DNA from: Amycolatopsis mediterranei
GTDB taxonomy: Bacteria; Actinomycetota; Actinomycetes; Mycobacteriales; Pseudonocardiaceae
NCBI RefSeq assembly: GCF_026017845.1
Contig: NZ_CP100416.1
Coordinates: 10,262,081-10,326,080 of the forward strand
Direction of reading: 5' to 3'
DNA length: 64,000 bases
The notes under the pieces were generated by a model. It searched no databases and had not been told where the DNA came from. It worked only from the letters and a program-made list of their open reading frames with translations. The position numbers were made by a program, and so were the translations under genes. This document shows, in pieces, positions 34,378-42,497 of the stretch (position 1 is its first letter; each line of letters opens with the position of its first letter).

Positions 34378-35016
34378 ATGCCAACCAGGCGTGCTGTTCG
34401 TCATTCGTTCACTGTGCTGGCCGTCACCGCGGTGCTGTCCGGCACGCTGGCCGGCGTCGCGGACGCGACCCCGCCGGGCATCCCGTCGGCCACCACGGCG
34501 AAGTCCGAGCTCACGGCGCTGACCGTCAAGGCCGACGGCTCGCAGACCGGCTACAGCCGCGACAAGTTCCCGCACTGGATCGACCAGGGCAACAGCTGCA
34601 ACACCCGCGAAGTGGTGCTGAAGCGCGACGGCACGAACGTGGTGACCGACTCCAGTTGCGCCGCGACCTCCGGCAAGTGGTTCAGCCCGTACGACGGCGC
34701 AACCTGGACCGCGGCGTCCGATGTGGACATCGACCACGTCGTGCCGCTGGCCGACGCGTGGCGCACCGGCGCGTCGTCGTGGACGACCGCGCAGCGCCAG
34801 GCGTATGCGAACGACCTCACCGACCCGCAGCTGATCGCCGTGACGGACAACGTCAACCAGGAGAAGGGCGACAAGTCGCCCGACGCGTGGAAGCCGCCGC
34901 TCGTCGGCTACTGGTGCACCTACGCGAAGATGTGGGTCGCGGTGAAGTACAAGTTCAAGCTGACGATCAACTCCGCCGAAAAGACTGCACTGACGGACAT
35001 GCTCAACCGCTGCTGA
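34378..35016 (+). CDS. Secreted HNH nuclease of the DUF1524/GmrSD C-terminal type
   Basis: The 212-residue protein has a Sec signal peptide (RHSFTVLAVTAVLSGTLAGVADA, cleavage near residue 30). Its HNH domain has the motif DIDHVVPLADAWRTGA with the catalytic His, followed by NVNQEKGDKSPDAWKPP, where Asn and Lys complete the beta-beta-alpha metal site. Four Cys are present (CNTRE, SSCAA, YWCTY, NRC), suited to disulfides outside the cell. Related secreted nucleases digest environmental DNA. It starts with an ATG preceded by GGAGG. Confidence 0.87.
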   Translation: MPTRRAVRHSFTVLAVTAVLSGTLAGVADATPPGIPSATTAKSELTALTVKADGSQTGYSRDKFPHWIDQGNSCNTREVVLKRDGTNVVTDSSCAATSGKWFSPYDGATWTAASDVDIDHVVPLADAWRTGASSWTTAQRQAYANDLTDPQLIAVTDNVNQEKGDKSPDAWKPPLVGYWCTYAKMWVAVKYKFKLTINSAEKTALTDMLNRC

Positions 35017-35034
35017 CGCCGGTACGCTCGGGCG

Positions 35035-36153
35035 GTGCGGATCCTCTTCACGTGCCGCCCGGCGTACGGCCACCTCTTTCCCCTGCTCCCGCTGGCGAAC
35101 GCGGCGCGTGCCGCCGGGCACGAAGTCGTCTTCGGCACCGGCGAAGCGTTCGTGCCGAAGGTGCGTGAGCTCGGCTTCGAGGCCCACCGCGCCGGCCTCG
35201 GCATCGCCGAGGCGGAAGCCGAAGCCAAGCAGCGGCACGGCGAGGACGCCGGGTTCCTCGACCTCGCCCTCACGACGTTCGGCGAGCTGCTGCCGCGCTC
35301 GCTGCTCGACGACCTGACACCGCTGCTCCCGGACCTGCGGCCCGGGCTGGTGGTCTACGAGATGAGCGACGTCGGCGCCGGGGTGGCGGCCCGCCGCGCG
35401 GGCATCCCCGTCGTCTCGGTCGCGATCGCGCGGTCGATGCCGCCGGAGGTCCTGGCCGTCGCCGCCGAACGGCTGCGGCCGCTGTGGGGCACGCTGCCCG
35501 CGGACGCCCTGTTCGGTGACGCCTGCGTCGACATCTGGCCCGACAGCATCCGCGACCCGGGCACGGCGGCCGTGCCGAAGGTGTTCCGGATGCGCCCGAC
35601 GCCGTACGACCCCGACGTCCCGCTGCCGCCACTGCCCGAAGACGGCTTCGTGTACCTGACCTTGGGCACGGTGGTCTTCGGCGCGACGCAGGTGCTGCGC
35701 CGGGCGATCCACGCGCTGGCCCGCCTGGGCGTGGACGTGCTCGTCGCGCTCGGGCCGGGTGATCCCTCGACGCTGGGCCCGGTGCCGGAAAACGTGCGGG
35801 TCGCCGGGTTCGTGCCGCAGGCCGAGGTCCTCGAACACGCGGGCCTGGTGGTGCACCACGGCGGCACGGGGACGGTGCTGGGGTCGCTCGCCGCCGGCCT
35901 GCCGCAGCTGATCCTGCCCCAGGGCGCCGACCAGTTCGCCAACGCGGACACCCTCTCCGCGCTGGGTGCCGCGAAGTCCTTGGCGGGCGACGAGATCACG
36001 ATGCCCGCCATCGAAGCCGCCGCCCGGGAACTCCTGGCGGACCCCACCGCGCGGACCACCGCGCGCGGAATCGCGGCCGAGATCGCCGGGATGCCCACGC
36101 CCGCCCGGGTTCTGGACGAACTGGTCAGCTGGAGCCAGGAACGCAGTGAATGA
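35035..36153 (+). CDS. GT1-family glycosyltransferase (UGT/MGT type)
   Basis: The 372-residue enzyme starts MRILFTCRPAYGHLFPLLPLANAARAAGHEVVFGTG, the MGT-type N-terminal Rossmann fold. Its nucleotide-sugar site is in VLEHAGLVVHHGGTGTVLGSLAAGLPQLILPQGADQFANA. Relatives glycosylate small molecules, including antibiotics and macrolides. The start is a GTG with a weak ribosome-binding site, 18 bases after the nuclease gene. Its last codons (Ser-Glu-stop) lie inside the left arm of a dispersed palindrome, so the C-terminus was set or altered by that element. The acceptor is unknown. Confidence 0.87.
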   Translation: MRILFTCRPAYGHLFPLLPLANAARAAGHEVVFGTGEAFVPKVRELGFEAHRAGLGIAEAEAEAKQRHGEDAGFLDLALTTFGELLPRSLLDDLTPLLPDLRPGLVVYEMSDVGAGVAARRAGIPVVSVAIARSMPPEVLAVAAERLRPLWGTLPADALFGDACVDIWPDSIRDPGTAAVPKVFRMRPTPYDPDVPLPPLPEDGFVYLTLGTVVFGATQVLRRAIHALARLGVDVLVALGPGDPSTLGPVPENVRVAGFVPQAEVLEHAGLVVHHGGTGTVLGSLAAGLPQLILPQGADQFANADTLSALGAAKSLAGDEITMPAIEAAARELLADPTARTTARGIAAEIAGMPTPARVLDELVSWSQERSE

Positions 36154-36195
36154 CTCATTCCTGACGTCCGACGCCAGGAATGAGTCATTCACTGC
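36143..36195. repeat. Dispersed GAATGACTCATTC palindrome pair, copy 2
   Basis: Two perfect 21-base arms (36143-36163 and 36175-36195) flank the eleven-base loop ACGTCCGACGC. Each arm contains GTGAATGACTCATTC or its complement. The unit sits between two convergent genes and includes the stop codon of the glycosyltransferase. It could act as a bidirectional terminator. The other copy is at 18919-18971. Confidence 0.88.
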
Positions 36196-36210
36196 ACCGG
36201 GGCGGCGGCG

Positions 36211-38091
36211 TCAGCTGGGCGGGCTGACGAGCGCCAGGATCTCCCGCGCCACCGCGTCGTTCTGGCGGAAGGGCAATGCGTTCGTCCGCGGCCGCGTGAA
36301 GGCCGCCGTCGAGCGGGCGCTCGTGTGCGGGCCCACCGCGAACCGGTGCGGGTGGGGACGTCCGTTTCCGTCGAGCACCCGGGAGTCCGACACGCGCGTG
36401 TGGATGCGGCCCGACGGCAGCAAAGCGCCGGTCACCGGGTCCGCCACCGTCTCTTCCGCCAGCTCGCCCGCGTCGCGCAGCTGCCGGAGCAGGCCGTCGG
36501 CCGCGCGGGTGACGCTCGGGCCCGGCAGCCGCGCCTCGATCAGCGTGCGGGCTTCGACCGTCTGCGGGTGGCTCGCCGACGAGGCCACGAAGACCCCGCG
36601 CTCCGCCGTCACCCGCATTTCCGCGCCCGCGAAGGAAACGATCCCCGCTTCGTGCAGCGCGAGCAGTTCCTCCAGGCGCCGCGGTGGCGGACCGCTGGCG
36701 TAGTAGGAGAAGAACCCGTGGAACCAGCCGTCCATATCGGACACCTGCGACGCCGCCCCCAGCCGTCCTTTTTGGACCAACACGGGCAGCTGGCTGTACA
36801 CCGAAAGCAGCGCCGTGAACGCACCCAGGTCGGCGCTGAACTCCGGGTCCGCCCGGCGCGCCAGGTCGGCCTCGACGTACTTGCGCAGCTCCTTGCCGAA
36901 CTCCTCCGCCGTGCCGAAGGTCCGGTCCGCCATCGGCCGGTCCAGCCGGTCGAGGTCGAGGCGGTCGGCCTCGGCGGGCACCGCCCGCACGACGAGCTCC
37001 CGCATCGCGGGCGAATCCCAGGCCAGGTCGGCGAAGGCGTCGGCGAACACGGCGAAGTCCATGCGGACGCGGCCGGGGTGCCCGGTGAACAGCTCGCTGT
37101 AGTAGCCCCAGGCCAGTTCCTTCGCGACCAGCGGCCAGACGTCCGCGCGGAAGTCGAGAGCGGCCCCGGCCAGCCCGTCCATGGCGTAGGCGTCGAAGAA
37201 CCGGGGCAGCCGCGCGGGTTTCCCGCGCAGCCGGTAGCCGATCTTCGCGTGGTAGGGCACTCCGCGCCGCGAGCCGACGTGCAGCACCGGTTCGGCGCCG
37301 CTCGGGTGGTAGCGCAGGCCGCCGCACGGGAGGTCCTCGAACCGGCCGCCGCGGCCCTCGGTCAGCAGCAGCATCAGGTCGACGAACGCCAGCCCGAACC
37401 CGCGCACGAGCACGGTTTCGCCCGGTTCGACGCCCGCGTAGTCGACGTCGGCGGTGTAGCCGGCCGGGTAGTAGGACAGCCCGTGCCGCGCGGCGAACGA
37501 GGCCAGCTCGCACTCCCGCTCGTCCGGTTCCGCGTCGAGGTGGCCGACGGTGAAGACGACGGCGTCCGCCACGATCGCCGATCCGTCGGACAGGCTGACG
37601 GTGTGGCCGTCGACCCCGGTCGCGCGGGCCGCGTGCTCGAAGACGTCGACCTCTTCGGGCAGGTCCTCGACGACCTTCCGGTAGACCCAGGTGAGGTAGG
37701 CGCTCTGCAGGCGCCGGGTCGGGAAGTGGAAGGGGTCGAGCGCCGTCAGCTCGGCGCCGACGTCGGACGGCACGTCGGCGTCGAGCCCGCCGTCACGCAC
37801 CTTCCGCGCCCACTCCAGCAGCGACGGCCCCGGCCGCACCGGGCCCGCCATCTTCACCGACTCGTCGGTGAACATCGTGACGTCCTCGGGCATGGAGTTC
37901 ATCCGCAGCAGTGGCGACTGGTCGTAGCGCCAGACCCGGCCGGGCCCCGGTGGGAACGGGTCGATCAGGTGCACCTCGAGCCGCCGGCCGCCGAGCAGTT
38001 CGGCGGCGTTCGCGCCGAGCCGTTCGAGGACCCCGACCCCGCGGGGTCCGGCGCCCACGACAGCCAGGGTGAACGGCGGGAGGTCGGCCAC
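36211..38091 (-). CDS. Large FAD/NAD(P)-binding protein
   Basis: The 626-residue protein starts with a dinucleotide-binding fold (FTLAVVGAGPRGVGVLERL, then VHLIDPFPPGPGRVWR) and has a second nucleotide-binding segment near residue 240 (GETVLVRGFGLAFVDLMLLLTEGRGG). It fits the NAD_binding_9 FAD-NAD(P) family, whose members sit beside many biosynthetic and siderophore genes and are mostly uncharacterised; ornithine/lysine N-hydroxylase-like activity has been suggested for relatives. The GTG at 38091 gives the family N-terminus. It is alone on its strand here, and no pathway context is visible. Confidence 0.8.
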   Translation of the reverse strand: MADLPPFTLAVVGAGPRGVGVLERLGANAAELLGGRRLEVHLIDPFPPGPGRVWRYDQSPLLRMNSMPEDVTMFTDESVKMAGPVRPGPSLLEWARKVRDGGLDADVPSDVGAELTALDPFHFPTRRLQSAYLTWVYRKVVEDLPEEVDVFEHAARATGVDGHTVSLSDGSAIVADAVVFTVGHLDAEPDERECELASFAARHGLSYYPAGYTADVDYAGVEPGETVLVRGFGLAFVDLMLLLTEGRGGRFEDLPCGGLRYHPSGAEPVLHVGSRRGVPYHAKIGYRLRGKPARLPRFFDAYAMDGLAGAALDFRADVWPLVAKELAWGYYSELFTGHPGRVRMDFAVFADAFADLAWDSPAMRELVVRAVPAEADRLDLDRLDRPMADRTFGTAEEFGKELRKYVEADLARRADPEFSADLGAFTALLSVYSQLPVLVQKGRLGAASQVSDMDGWFHGFFSYYASGPPPRRLEELLALHEAGIVSFAGAEMRVTAERGVFVASSASHPQTVEARTLIEARLPGPSVTRAADGLLRQLRDAGELAEETVADPVTGALLPSGRIHTRVSDSRVLDGNGRPHPHRFAVGPHTSARSTAAFTRPRTNALPFRQNDAVAREILALVSPPS

Positions 38092-38398
38092 GGACCCGAA
38101 GCTACGCCCGGGTTCCGGCGCGGGAAGCCCGTCCCAAAGAGCGGAATCCCGGGCCGGACCCATCCGCTCCGGGTGGCGGCTCCGAATTCCACGGGCACAC
38201 CGGTGAAAGGAGCGAACTTGTCCTTCGTCCACCTCAGGCGCCCGGGCCTCGACAGCTTCCCTTCGGGGGTCCGGGTGGCGAAGCCCCCGGCCCGCGGCGA
38301 AGCCGCGGCTGTCACAGCTTCCCTTCGGGGGTCCGGGTGGCGAAGCCCCCGGCCCGCGGCGAAGCCGCGGCTGTCACAGCACCCCCACCTGCGGATAC
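38092..38398. other. 307-base divergent region holding repeat pair and orphan start
   Basis: From left to right it contains the upstream region of the FAD/NAD(P) gene, an AAAGGAG ribosome-binding site with TTG start at 38206-38220, eleven further codons, and the tandem REP-like pair. No other gene or RNA is evident. Confidence 0.65.
38253..38380 (+). repeat. Palindromic REP-like element, tandem copies C1 and C2
   Basis: Two identical 62-base units (38253-38314 and 38315-38376) lie head to tail, followed by the first four bases (CAGC) of a third. Each unit runs CAGCTTCCCTTC, GGGGGTCCGGGTGGCGAAG, CCCCCGGCCC, GCGGCGAAGCCGCGGC, TGTCA. The core matches copies A, B and D, and the TGTCACAGC tail is shared with copy D. 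The pair lies between a good ribosome-binding site with TTG start and the reading frame of the next small gene. Confidence 0.9.
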
Positions 38399-38695
38399 TT
38401 GACCGATGAGATCGGTTCGCCGCACCGCGTCCACACCGCGCAGGACGTGGTCGGCACCCTCCTCCGGGGGAACTGGGCGATCTTCGCCCACGAATGGGCC
38501 GATCCGGACGGGATCGACCCCGAGCACTGGCGGGACGTCGTCGAGGCCGCCGCGGAGGCGGCCGGGGTGGACGTCGAGTTCGTGATCATCCCGCGTCGGT
38601 CCCTGACCGTCGTGTTCAACCGGGCAGCGCCGCCCAGCTTCGAGCAGGTCCGCACGTCGATCGAAGTGATCGAACGCGCACGCCGGACCGGCTGA
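38399..38695 (+). CDS. Small protein of unknown function, 5' end probably displaced by repeat insertion
   Basis: The remaining frame gives 98 residues (TDEIGSPHRVHTAQDVVGTLL, WAIFAHEWADPDGIDPEHWRDVV, VDVEFVIIPRRSLTVVFNRA) with typical GC-rich third positions, so it is or was coding. The TTG at 38399 has no ribosome-binding site. A TTG at 38218 has AAAGGAG 5 bases upstream and becomes in frame with this gene if the two 62-base repeat units are removed, adding about 19 residues (MSFVHLRRPGLDSTPTCGYL). The gene may now be poorly translated or a pseudogene. I recognise no family. Confidence 0.55.
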   Translation: MTDEIGSPHRVHTAQDVVGTLLRGNWAIFAHEWADPDGIDPEHWRDVVEAAAEAAGVDVEFVIIPRRSLTVVFNRAAPPSFEQVRTSIEVIERARRTG

Positions 38696-38713
38696 GCGCT
38701 CGGGTTCTTCCCC

Positions 38714-38747
38714 GTGGCCACCTCGTGAACGCGAGGTGGCTACTTTT
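38714..38747 (+). terminator. Rho-independent terminator after the small gene
   Basis: GTGGCCACCTCG (38714-38725) and CGAGGTGGCTAC (38732-38743) form a 12-pair stem with one G-U pair and the loop TGAACG, followed by TTTT. It begins 18 bases after the stop of the small gene. Confidence 0.9.
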
Positions 38748-38804
38748 GCCCCTGGCGACCGACCAAGGGGTACGGAATGATCCTCCGGTGACTCCTGGGC
38801 GACC

Positions 38805-38954
38805 GGTCAGACACTGCGGGCTATCGTCTGACCCGTTCGGGAAAGCTCCGTGACACCTTGGATACCAGCGAAAGAACCTAGAGATTTACCCACCGTCACG
38901 GGACACTGGCTGGGGGAACTCACTTACCGTGACGTCCTGGTGACCAGCCGGTCA
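38805..38954. promoter_or_regulatory. Inverted repeats in the MFS exporter promoter region
   Basis: GGTCAGAC (38805-38812) and GTCTGACC (38826-38833) are perfect inverted repeats 13 bases apart. A second, TGACC-AGCC-GGTCA, lies at 38941-38954, 55 bases before the exporter start. Both share the GGTCA half-site and could be bound by one regulator, which is not encoded next door. The rest of the 314-base gap shows the terminator above and nothing else. Confidence 0.4.
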
Positions 38955-39009
38955 AATCGACGACTGGTCCGAAGCAGGGCACGGTCTGCACACGGAGTCG
39001 GAGAAACGC

Positions 39010-40272
39010 ATGGCAGCACCGCCGGACCGGGTCACGTTCCGCGAGGTGTTCGGGATCGCCGAGTTCCGGGCGCTCTGGTTCGCGGAACTGTTGTCGATCG
39101 CCGGTGACCAGCTGGCGAGAGTCGCGCTCTCGATCCTCGTGTTCACCACCACCGGCTCCGCCGCGCTGACCGGTCTCACCTACGCGCTGACCTTCGCCCC
39201 GTCGCTGATCGGCGGCATCTTCCTGACCGGTCTCGCCGACCGGTTCTCCCGGCGCACCGTGATGGTCGCCGTCGACCTGGTCCGGGCCGGGCTGATCCTG
39301 CTCGTCGCAGTGCCCCAGCTGCCGTTCTGGGTGGTCTGCGTGCTCGTCGGCGGCGTCTCGCTGCTGAACCCGCCGTTCAAGGCCGCCCAGCTCGCGCTGT
39401 TGCCGCAGGTCCTGGAGGGCGACCGGTTCGTCGTCGGCATGGGCGTGCGGACCATGACCGTCCAGTCCGCGCAGCTGCTCGGGTTCGCCGGTGGCGGCGC
39501 GCTGCTGCTGGCGCTCGACCCGCACGTGGCCCTGGTGCTCGACGCGGTCACTTTCCTGCTGTCCGCGGCCTTCGTCCGGTTCGGTGTGCGTCCCCGGCCG
39601 GCCGCCGCGAAGGCGGAGACGCGGAAGTCGTTCTTCGCCACGATCAGCGCGGGGGGCCGGGTGGCGTTCGCCAACCCGGCGCTGCGAACGCTGGTGCTGT
39701 TCACCTGGCTGATGGGCCTGCTGCCGGTCTACGAGGGGATCGCCGCGCCGTACGTGGCGTCGGCGGGTGGCGGCCCCGAACTGGTCGGGCTGCTGCTCGC
39801 GGCCGACCCGGTGGGCAGCGTGATCGGCACGTTCGTCTTCACGCGGTGGGTGCCGGCCGACACGCGGCCGAAGCTGATCGCGCCGCTGTCGGCGCTGTGC
39901 GGGGTGCCCATGCTGGTGGGCTTCGCGCAGCCCGGCCCGTGGGTGTCGATCGTCCTGTTCGTCCTGTCCGGGGCGTTCGGCGCGGTCGCGCTGCTGCAGG
40001 CGACGGCGTCGCTCACGCTGGCGGTCCCGGACGAGAACCGCGCGCAGACGATGGGGCTGTCCAACACCGGGCTGACGACGATGCTCGGCGTGAGCCCGCT
40101 CATCGGCGGCGTGCTGACCGACTACTTCGGGGCGCAGACGACCGTCGGAATCTTCGGCGTTGCCGGATTGATACTTACGGCGCCGCTCGCGCTGGCGTGG
40201 CGGCGCGCGCGGACTTCAAGGGCCGGCGAAGACGGGCATGACTTCGAAACCCAGCGCGCCGAACACGCCTGA
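39010..40272 (+). CDS. MFS efflux-type transporter (EntS/MFS_3-like)
   Basis: The 420-residue protein has 12 probable helices. It begins FREVFGIAEFRALWFAELLSIAGDQLARVALSILVF and has loop 2-3 motif GLADRFSRRTVMVAVDLVRAG, as in MFS_3 exporters such as EntS and macrolide efflux proteins. It should export a small molecule with a proton. The promoter region holds two GGTCA-type inverted repeats. No substrate clue is available from the neighbours. Confidence 0.85.
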   Translation: MAAPPDRVTFREVFGIAEFRALWFAELLSIAGDQLARVALSILVFTTTGSAALTGLTYALTFAPSLIGGIFLTGLADRFSRRTVMVAVDLVRAGLILLVAVPQLPFWVVCVLVGGVSLLNPPFKAAQLALLPQVLEGDRFVVGMGVRTMTVQSAQLLGFAGGGALLLALDPHVALVLDAVTFLLSAAFVRFGVRPRPAAAKAETRKSFFATISAGGRVAFANPALRTLVLFTWLMGLLPVYEGIAAPYVASAGGGPELVGLLLAADPVGSVIGTFVFTRWVPADTRPKLIAPLSALCGVPMLVGFAQPGPWVSIVLFVLSGAFGAVALLQATASLTLAVPDENRAQTMGLSNTGLTTMLGVSPLIGGVLTDYFGAQTTVGIFGVAGLILTAPLALAWRRARTSRAGEDGHDFETQRAEHA

Positions 40273-40477
40273 ACACGCTCGACACGCTGGCTTCGTCATC
40301 GCGACCTTGCGGCGCGGCTCCGGCTCACTGATCTCTGGAACGCATCGCTGGCCACCCTTCGATCCGGCGTCCCGGAAAATGTACACACCTAAGGCCCTTG
40401 TGGACAGACGGCAAACGGGCTGAAACTGTCCGTGAGTGGTTCATCACCACCACCGAGCGCAAGGGTTTGGGGGAAAA

Positions 40478-41758
40478 ATGGTCACATTGGGGGAACGGTC
40501 TGGACAAGGCGTGATTTCTGGTGTTGCGGGCTGGGCACTGTGGCGGCGGCCGCCCCGCTGGATCGCTGTCACGCTCGCGGCGATCGCAGTACTGGTGGGC
40601 TGGACGACCGTCGCCACGGTCACCACCCCGGTCACGTTGAAGCACCTGGGCATCCTGGGCCTGCTGGGGGCCCTCGCACTGGCCCAAACCGAGGTCAGCC
40701 GCCGGATCGAGCGCCAGCGCCGCATCCTGAGCGACGGCCCGCACATGAACATGACGTCGGTGTGGCTCCTGCCCGCCGCCCTGCTGCTGCCGACGCAGCT
40801 GGTCACCTTGCTCGGGGTGACCCTCTACGTCGGTCTGGCGCTGCGCAGCTGGTCGGGCACCCGTCCGGGCCAGCCGCACCGCGTCGCCGCGAACGCCACC
40901 AGCGCGACGCTGTCGGCGTGCTCGGCCGGGCTGGTCACGCTGTACTCACCGGCACTCAGCGTCGTCACCGTCTCGATCGCGGTGCTGGTGTACTTCGTGG
41001 TCAACGCCGCCCTCACCGGACTCGGCCTCTACCTCGCCAACCCGGCCGAGGCGACGGTCGAGAGCTGCCTGGGCGGCATGGACGACAACCTCCTCGAGCT
41101 GTCCACGCTGTGCGTCGGCGGCCTGCTGGTGATGGTGCTCGGCCACGAGCCGCTGCTGTCGGTGCTGGTCATCCTGCCGCTCTACGTGCTGCAGCGGTCC
41201 GTGCTGATCAAGCGGCTGGAAGAGCTGGCCACGACCGACCAGAAGACGCAGCTGCTCAACGCCACCACCTGGCAGGACGGCGCGCAGCGCGAGATCTCGC
41301 GGGCGCAGCGGGAGAACGGCAGCTTCGGCGCCATGATGATCGACCTCGACCACTTCAAGCGGATCAACGACACCTACGGGCACCTCGCGGGGGACGACGT
41401 GCTCAAGGCGGTCGCCGCCGTGGTCAGGCAGGAGACCAGGGCGCACGACCTGGTCGGCCGGTTCGGCGGCGAAGAGTTCGTCGCGCTGCTGCCTTCGACG
41501 TCCAAAGAGGACGCGATCGTCACCGCGGAACGGATCCGGCAACGGGTCAGCGAGCTGATCATCAGCACCACGACCAACGCCGGCGCCGCCGTCGACATCG
41601 AACGGCAGACGGCGTCGATCGGCGTCGCCGCCTACCCGCTGGACGGTTCGTCCATCGAGGAGGTGATGGCGTCCGCCGACGCGGCCGTGTACGCGGCCAA
41701 ACACGGCGGGCGAAACCGGGTGGTGGGGTCGGCCGCGGCGGCCTTGGCCGCGGCTTAG
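40478..41758 (+). CDS. Membrane-bound diguanylate cyclase (GGDEF)
   Basis: The 426-residue protein has an N-terminal membrane region of about six to eight helices (residues about 10-235) without a recognisable PAS or MASE signature. A GGDEF domain follows (residues about 255-415): LDHFKRINDTYGHLAGDDVLKAVA, then GRFGGEEFVALLP. The active-site motif is GGEEF, and RAHD five residues ahead fits the RxxD product-inhibition site. It should make c-di-GMP from two GTP. The ATG at 40478 directly follows GGGGGAAAA. It ends 6 bases from the convergent TetR gene. Confidence 0.9.
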   Translation: MVTLGERSGQGVISGVAGWALWRRPPRWIAVTLAAIAVLVGWTTVATVTTPVTLKHLGILGLLGALALAQTEVSRRIERQRRILSDGPHMNMTSVWLLPAALLLPTQLVTLLGVTLYVGLALRSWSGTRPGQPHRVAANATSATLSACSAGLVTLYSPALSVVTVSIAVLVYFVVNAALTGLGLYLANPAEATVESCLGGMDDNLLELSTLCVGGLLVMVLGHEPLLSVLVILPLYVLQRSVLIKRLEELATTDQKTQLLNATTWQDGAQREISRAQRENGSFGAMMIDLDHFKRINDTYGHLAGDDVLKAVAAVVRQETRAHDLVGRFGGEEFVALLPSTSKEDAIVTAERIRQRVSELIISTTTNAGAAVDIERQTASIGVAAYPLDGSSIEEVMASADAAVYAAKHGGRNRVVGSAAAALAAA

Positions 41759-41764
41759 CGCGCC

Positions 41765-42409
41765 CTACCGCAACCGGTCGATGACGTCGCTCGCCTTGGT
41801 CTGCAGGCGGGCGACGCCGCCGACGGTGAATTCGGTGAGCAGGTCGATCAGCGCGTCCTGGTCCGGCGGCTCGCCGTCCCAGGTGGCCTGGACCAGTGAC
41901 TCGGTCATCGCGAAGAAGAGCGTGACGAGCGCGCGGTCCGCGCGGCCCGAGTCGATGCCGTGCGCGGCCCACCGCTTGCGGCTGGCTTCGGCGTAGACGA
42001 CGGCCAGCCGCTCCCTCAACCGGGTGAGAGCGGGGTCGCCCGCCCGCTCGGCCGCGCGGAGCACGCCGTAGCCCTCGGGGTGGTCGGCGACGAAGGTGAC
42101 CATGTTGGCGTAGTTGGCCCGCGCCCAAGCCCGCAGGCCGGGCTGCTCGTCGGCCACCGACGGCCCCGCGATGGCGGTGAAAGCCCTCTCTTCGGTGTCC
42201 GCCACGACCTCGGCGAACAGCGTCGCCCGGTCGCCGAACTGCTCGTAGACGGCTTGGCGCGAGACGCCGGCCTCACGCGCGATCTGCTCGATCGTCGCGC
42301 CTTGCATCCCGTGCTGCGCGACGACCCGGGCGGTCGCCCGCAGCACGCGGGCGCGCTGCTCCGAAACCGGGAGCTTGCGCGGCCGCCCGCGCGGCGCCGG
42401 GCTTGACAT
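41765..42409 (-). CDS. TetR-family transcriptional regulator beside lipase
   Basis: The 214-residue protein starts SSPAPRGRPRKLPVSEQRARVLRATARVVAQHGMQGATIEQIAREAGVSRQAVYEQFG, a complete TetR helix-turn-helix, followed by a helical ligand domain. The ATG at 42409 begins the Arg/Pro-rich leader typical of these proteins. The lipase gene is divergent with 88 bases between them, and a palindrome in that gap is a likely operator, so it may control the lipase and itself. Confidence 0.87.
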   Translation of the reverse strand: MSSPAPRGRPRKLPVSEQRARVLRATARVVAQHGMQGATIEQIAREAGVSRQAVYEQFGDRATLFAEVVADTEERAFTAIAGPSVADEQPGLRAWARANYANMVTFVADHPEGYGVLRAAERAGDPALTRLRERLAVVYAEASRKRWAAHGIDSGRADRALVTLFFAMTESLVQATWDGEPPDQDALIDLLTEFTVGGVARLQTKASDVIDRLR

Positions 42410-42438
42410 GGTGGTCCACCTCACGTGATTCTTTTTCC

Positions 42439-42462
42439 GACACCTCTGTCTAAAAAGGTGTC
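42439..42462. promoter_or_regulatory. Palindrome between TetR and lipase genes
   Basis: GACACCT (42439-42445) and AGGTGTC (42456-42462) are perfect inverted repeats around CTGTCTAAAA. The element lies in the divergent gap 30 bases from the TetR start and 36 bases from the lipase start, where a TetR operator is expected. Confidence 0.55.
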
Positions 42463-42497
42463 CCCCGCGCACTCGACCTGCTCAACGAGGAGCAAGC

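Noticed and set aside
38850..39107. Open frame of 85 codons across the start of the MFS exporter
   Set aside because: No ribosome-binding site or recognisable sequence, and it overlaps the exporter start in another frame.
40432..41784. Second long plus-strand frame over the GGDEF gene
   Set aside because: It gives a low-complexity His/Arg/Gly-rich product, while the other frame has a full GGDEF domain and membrane helices.
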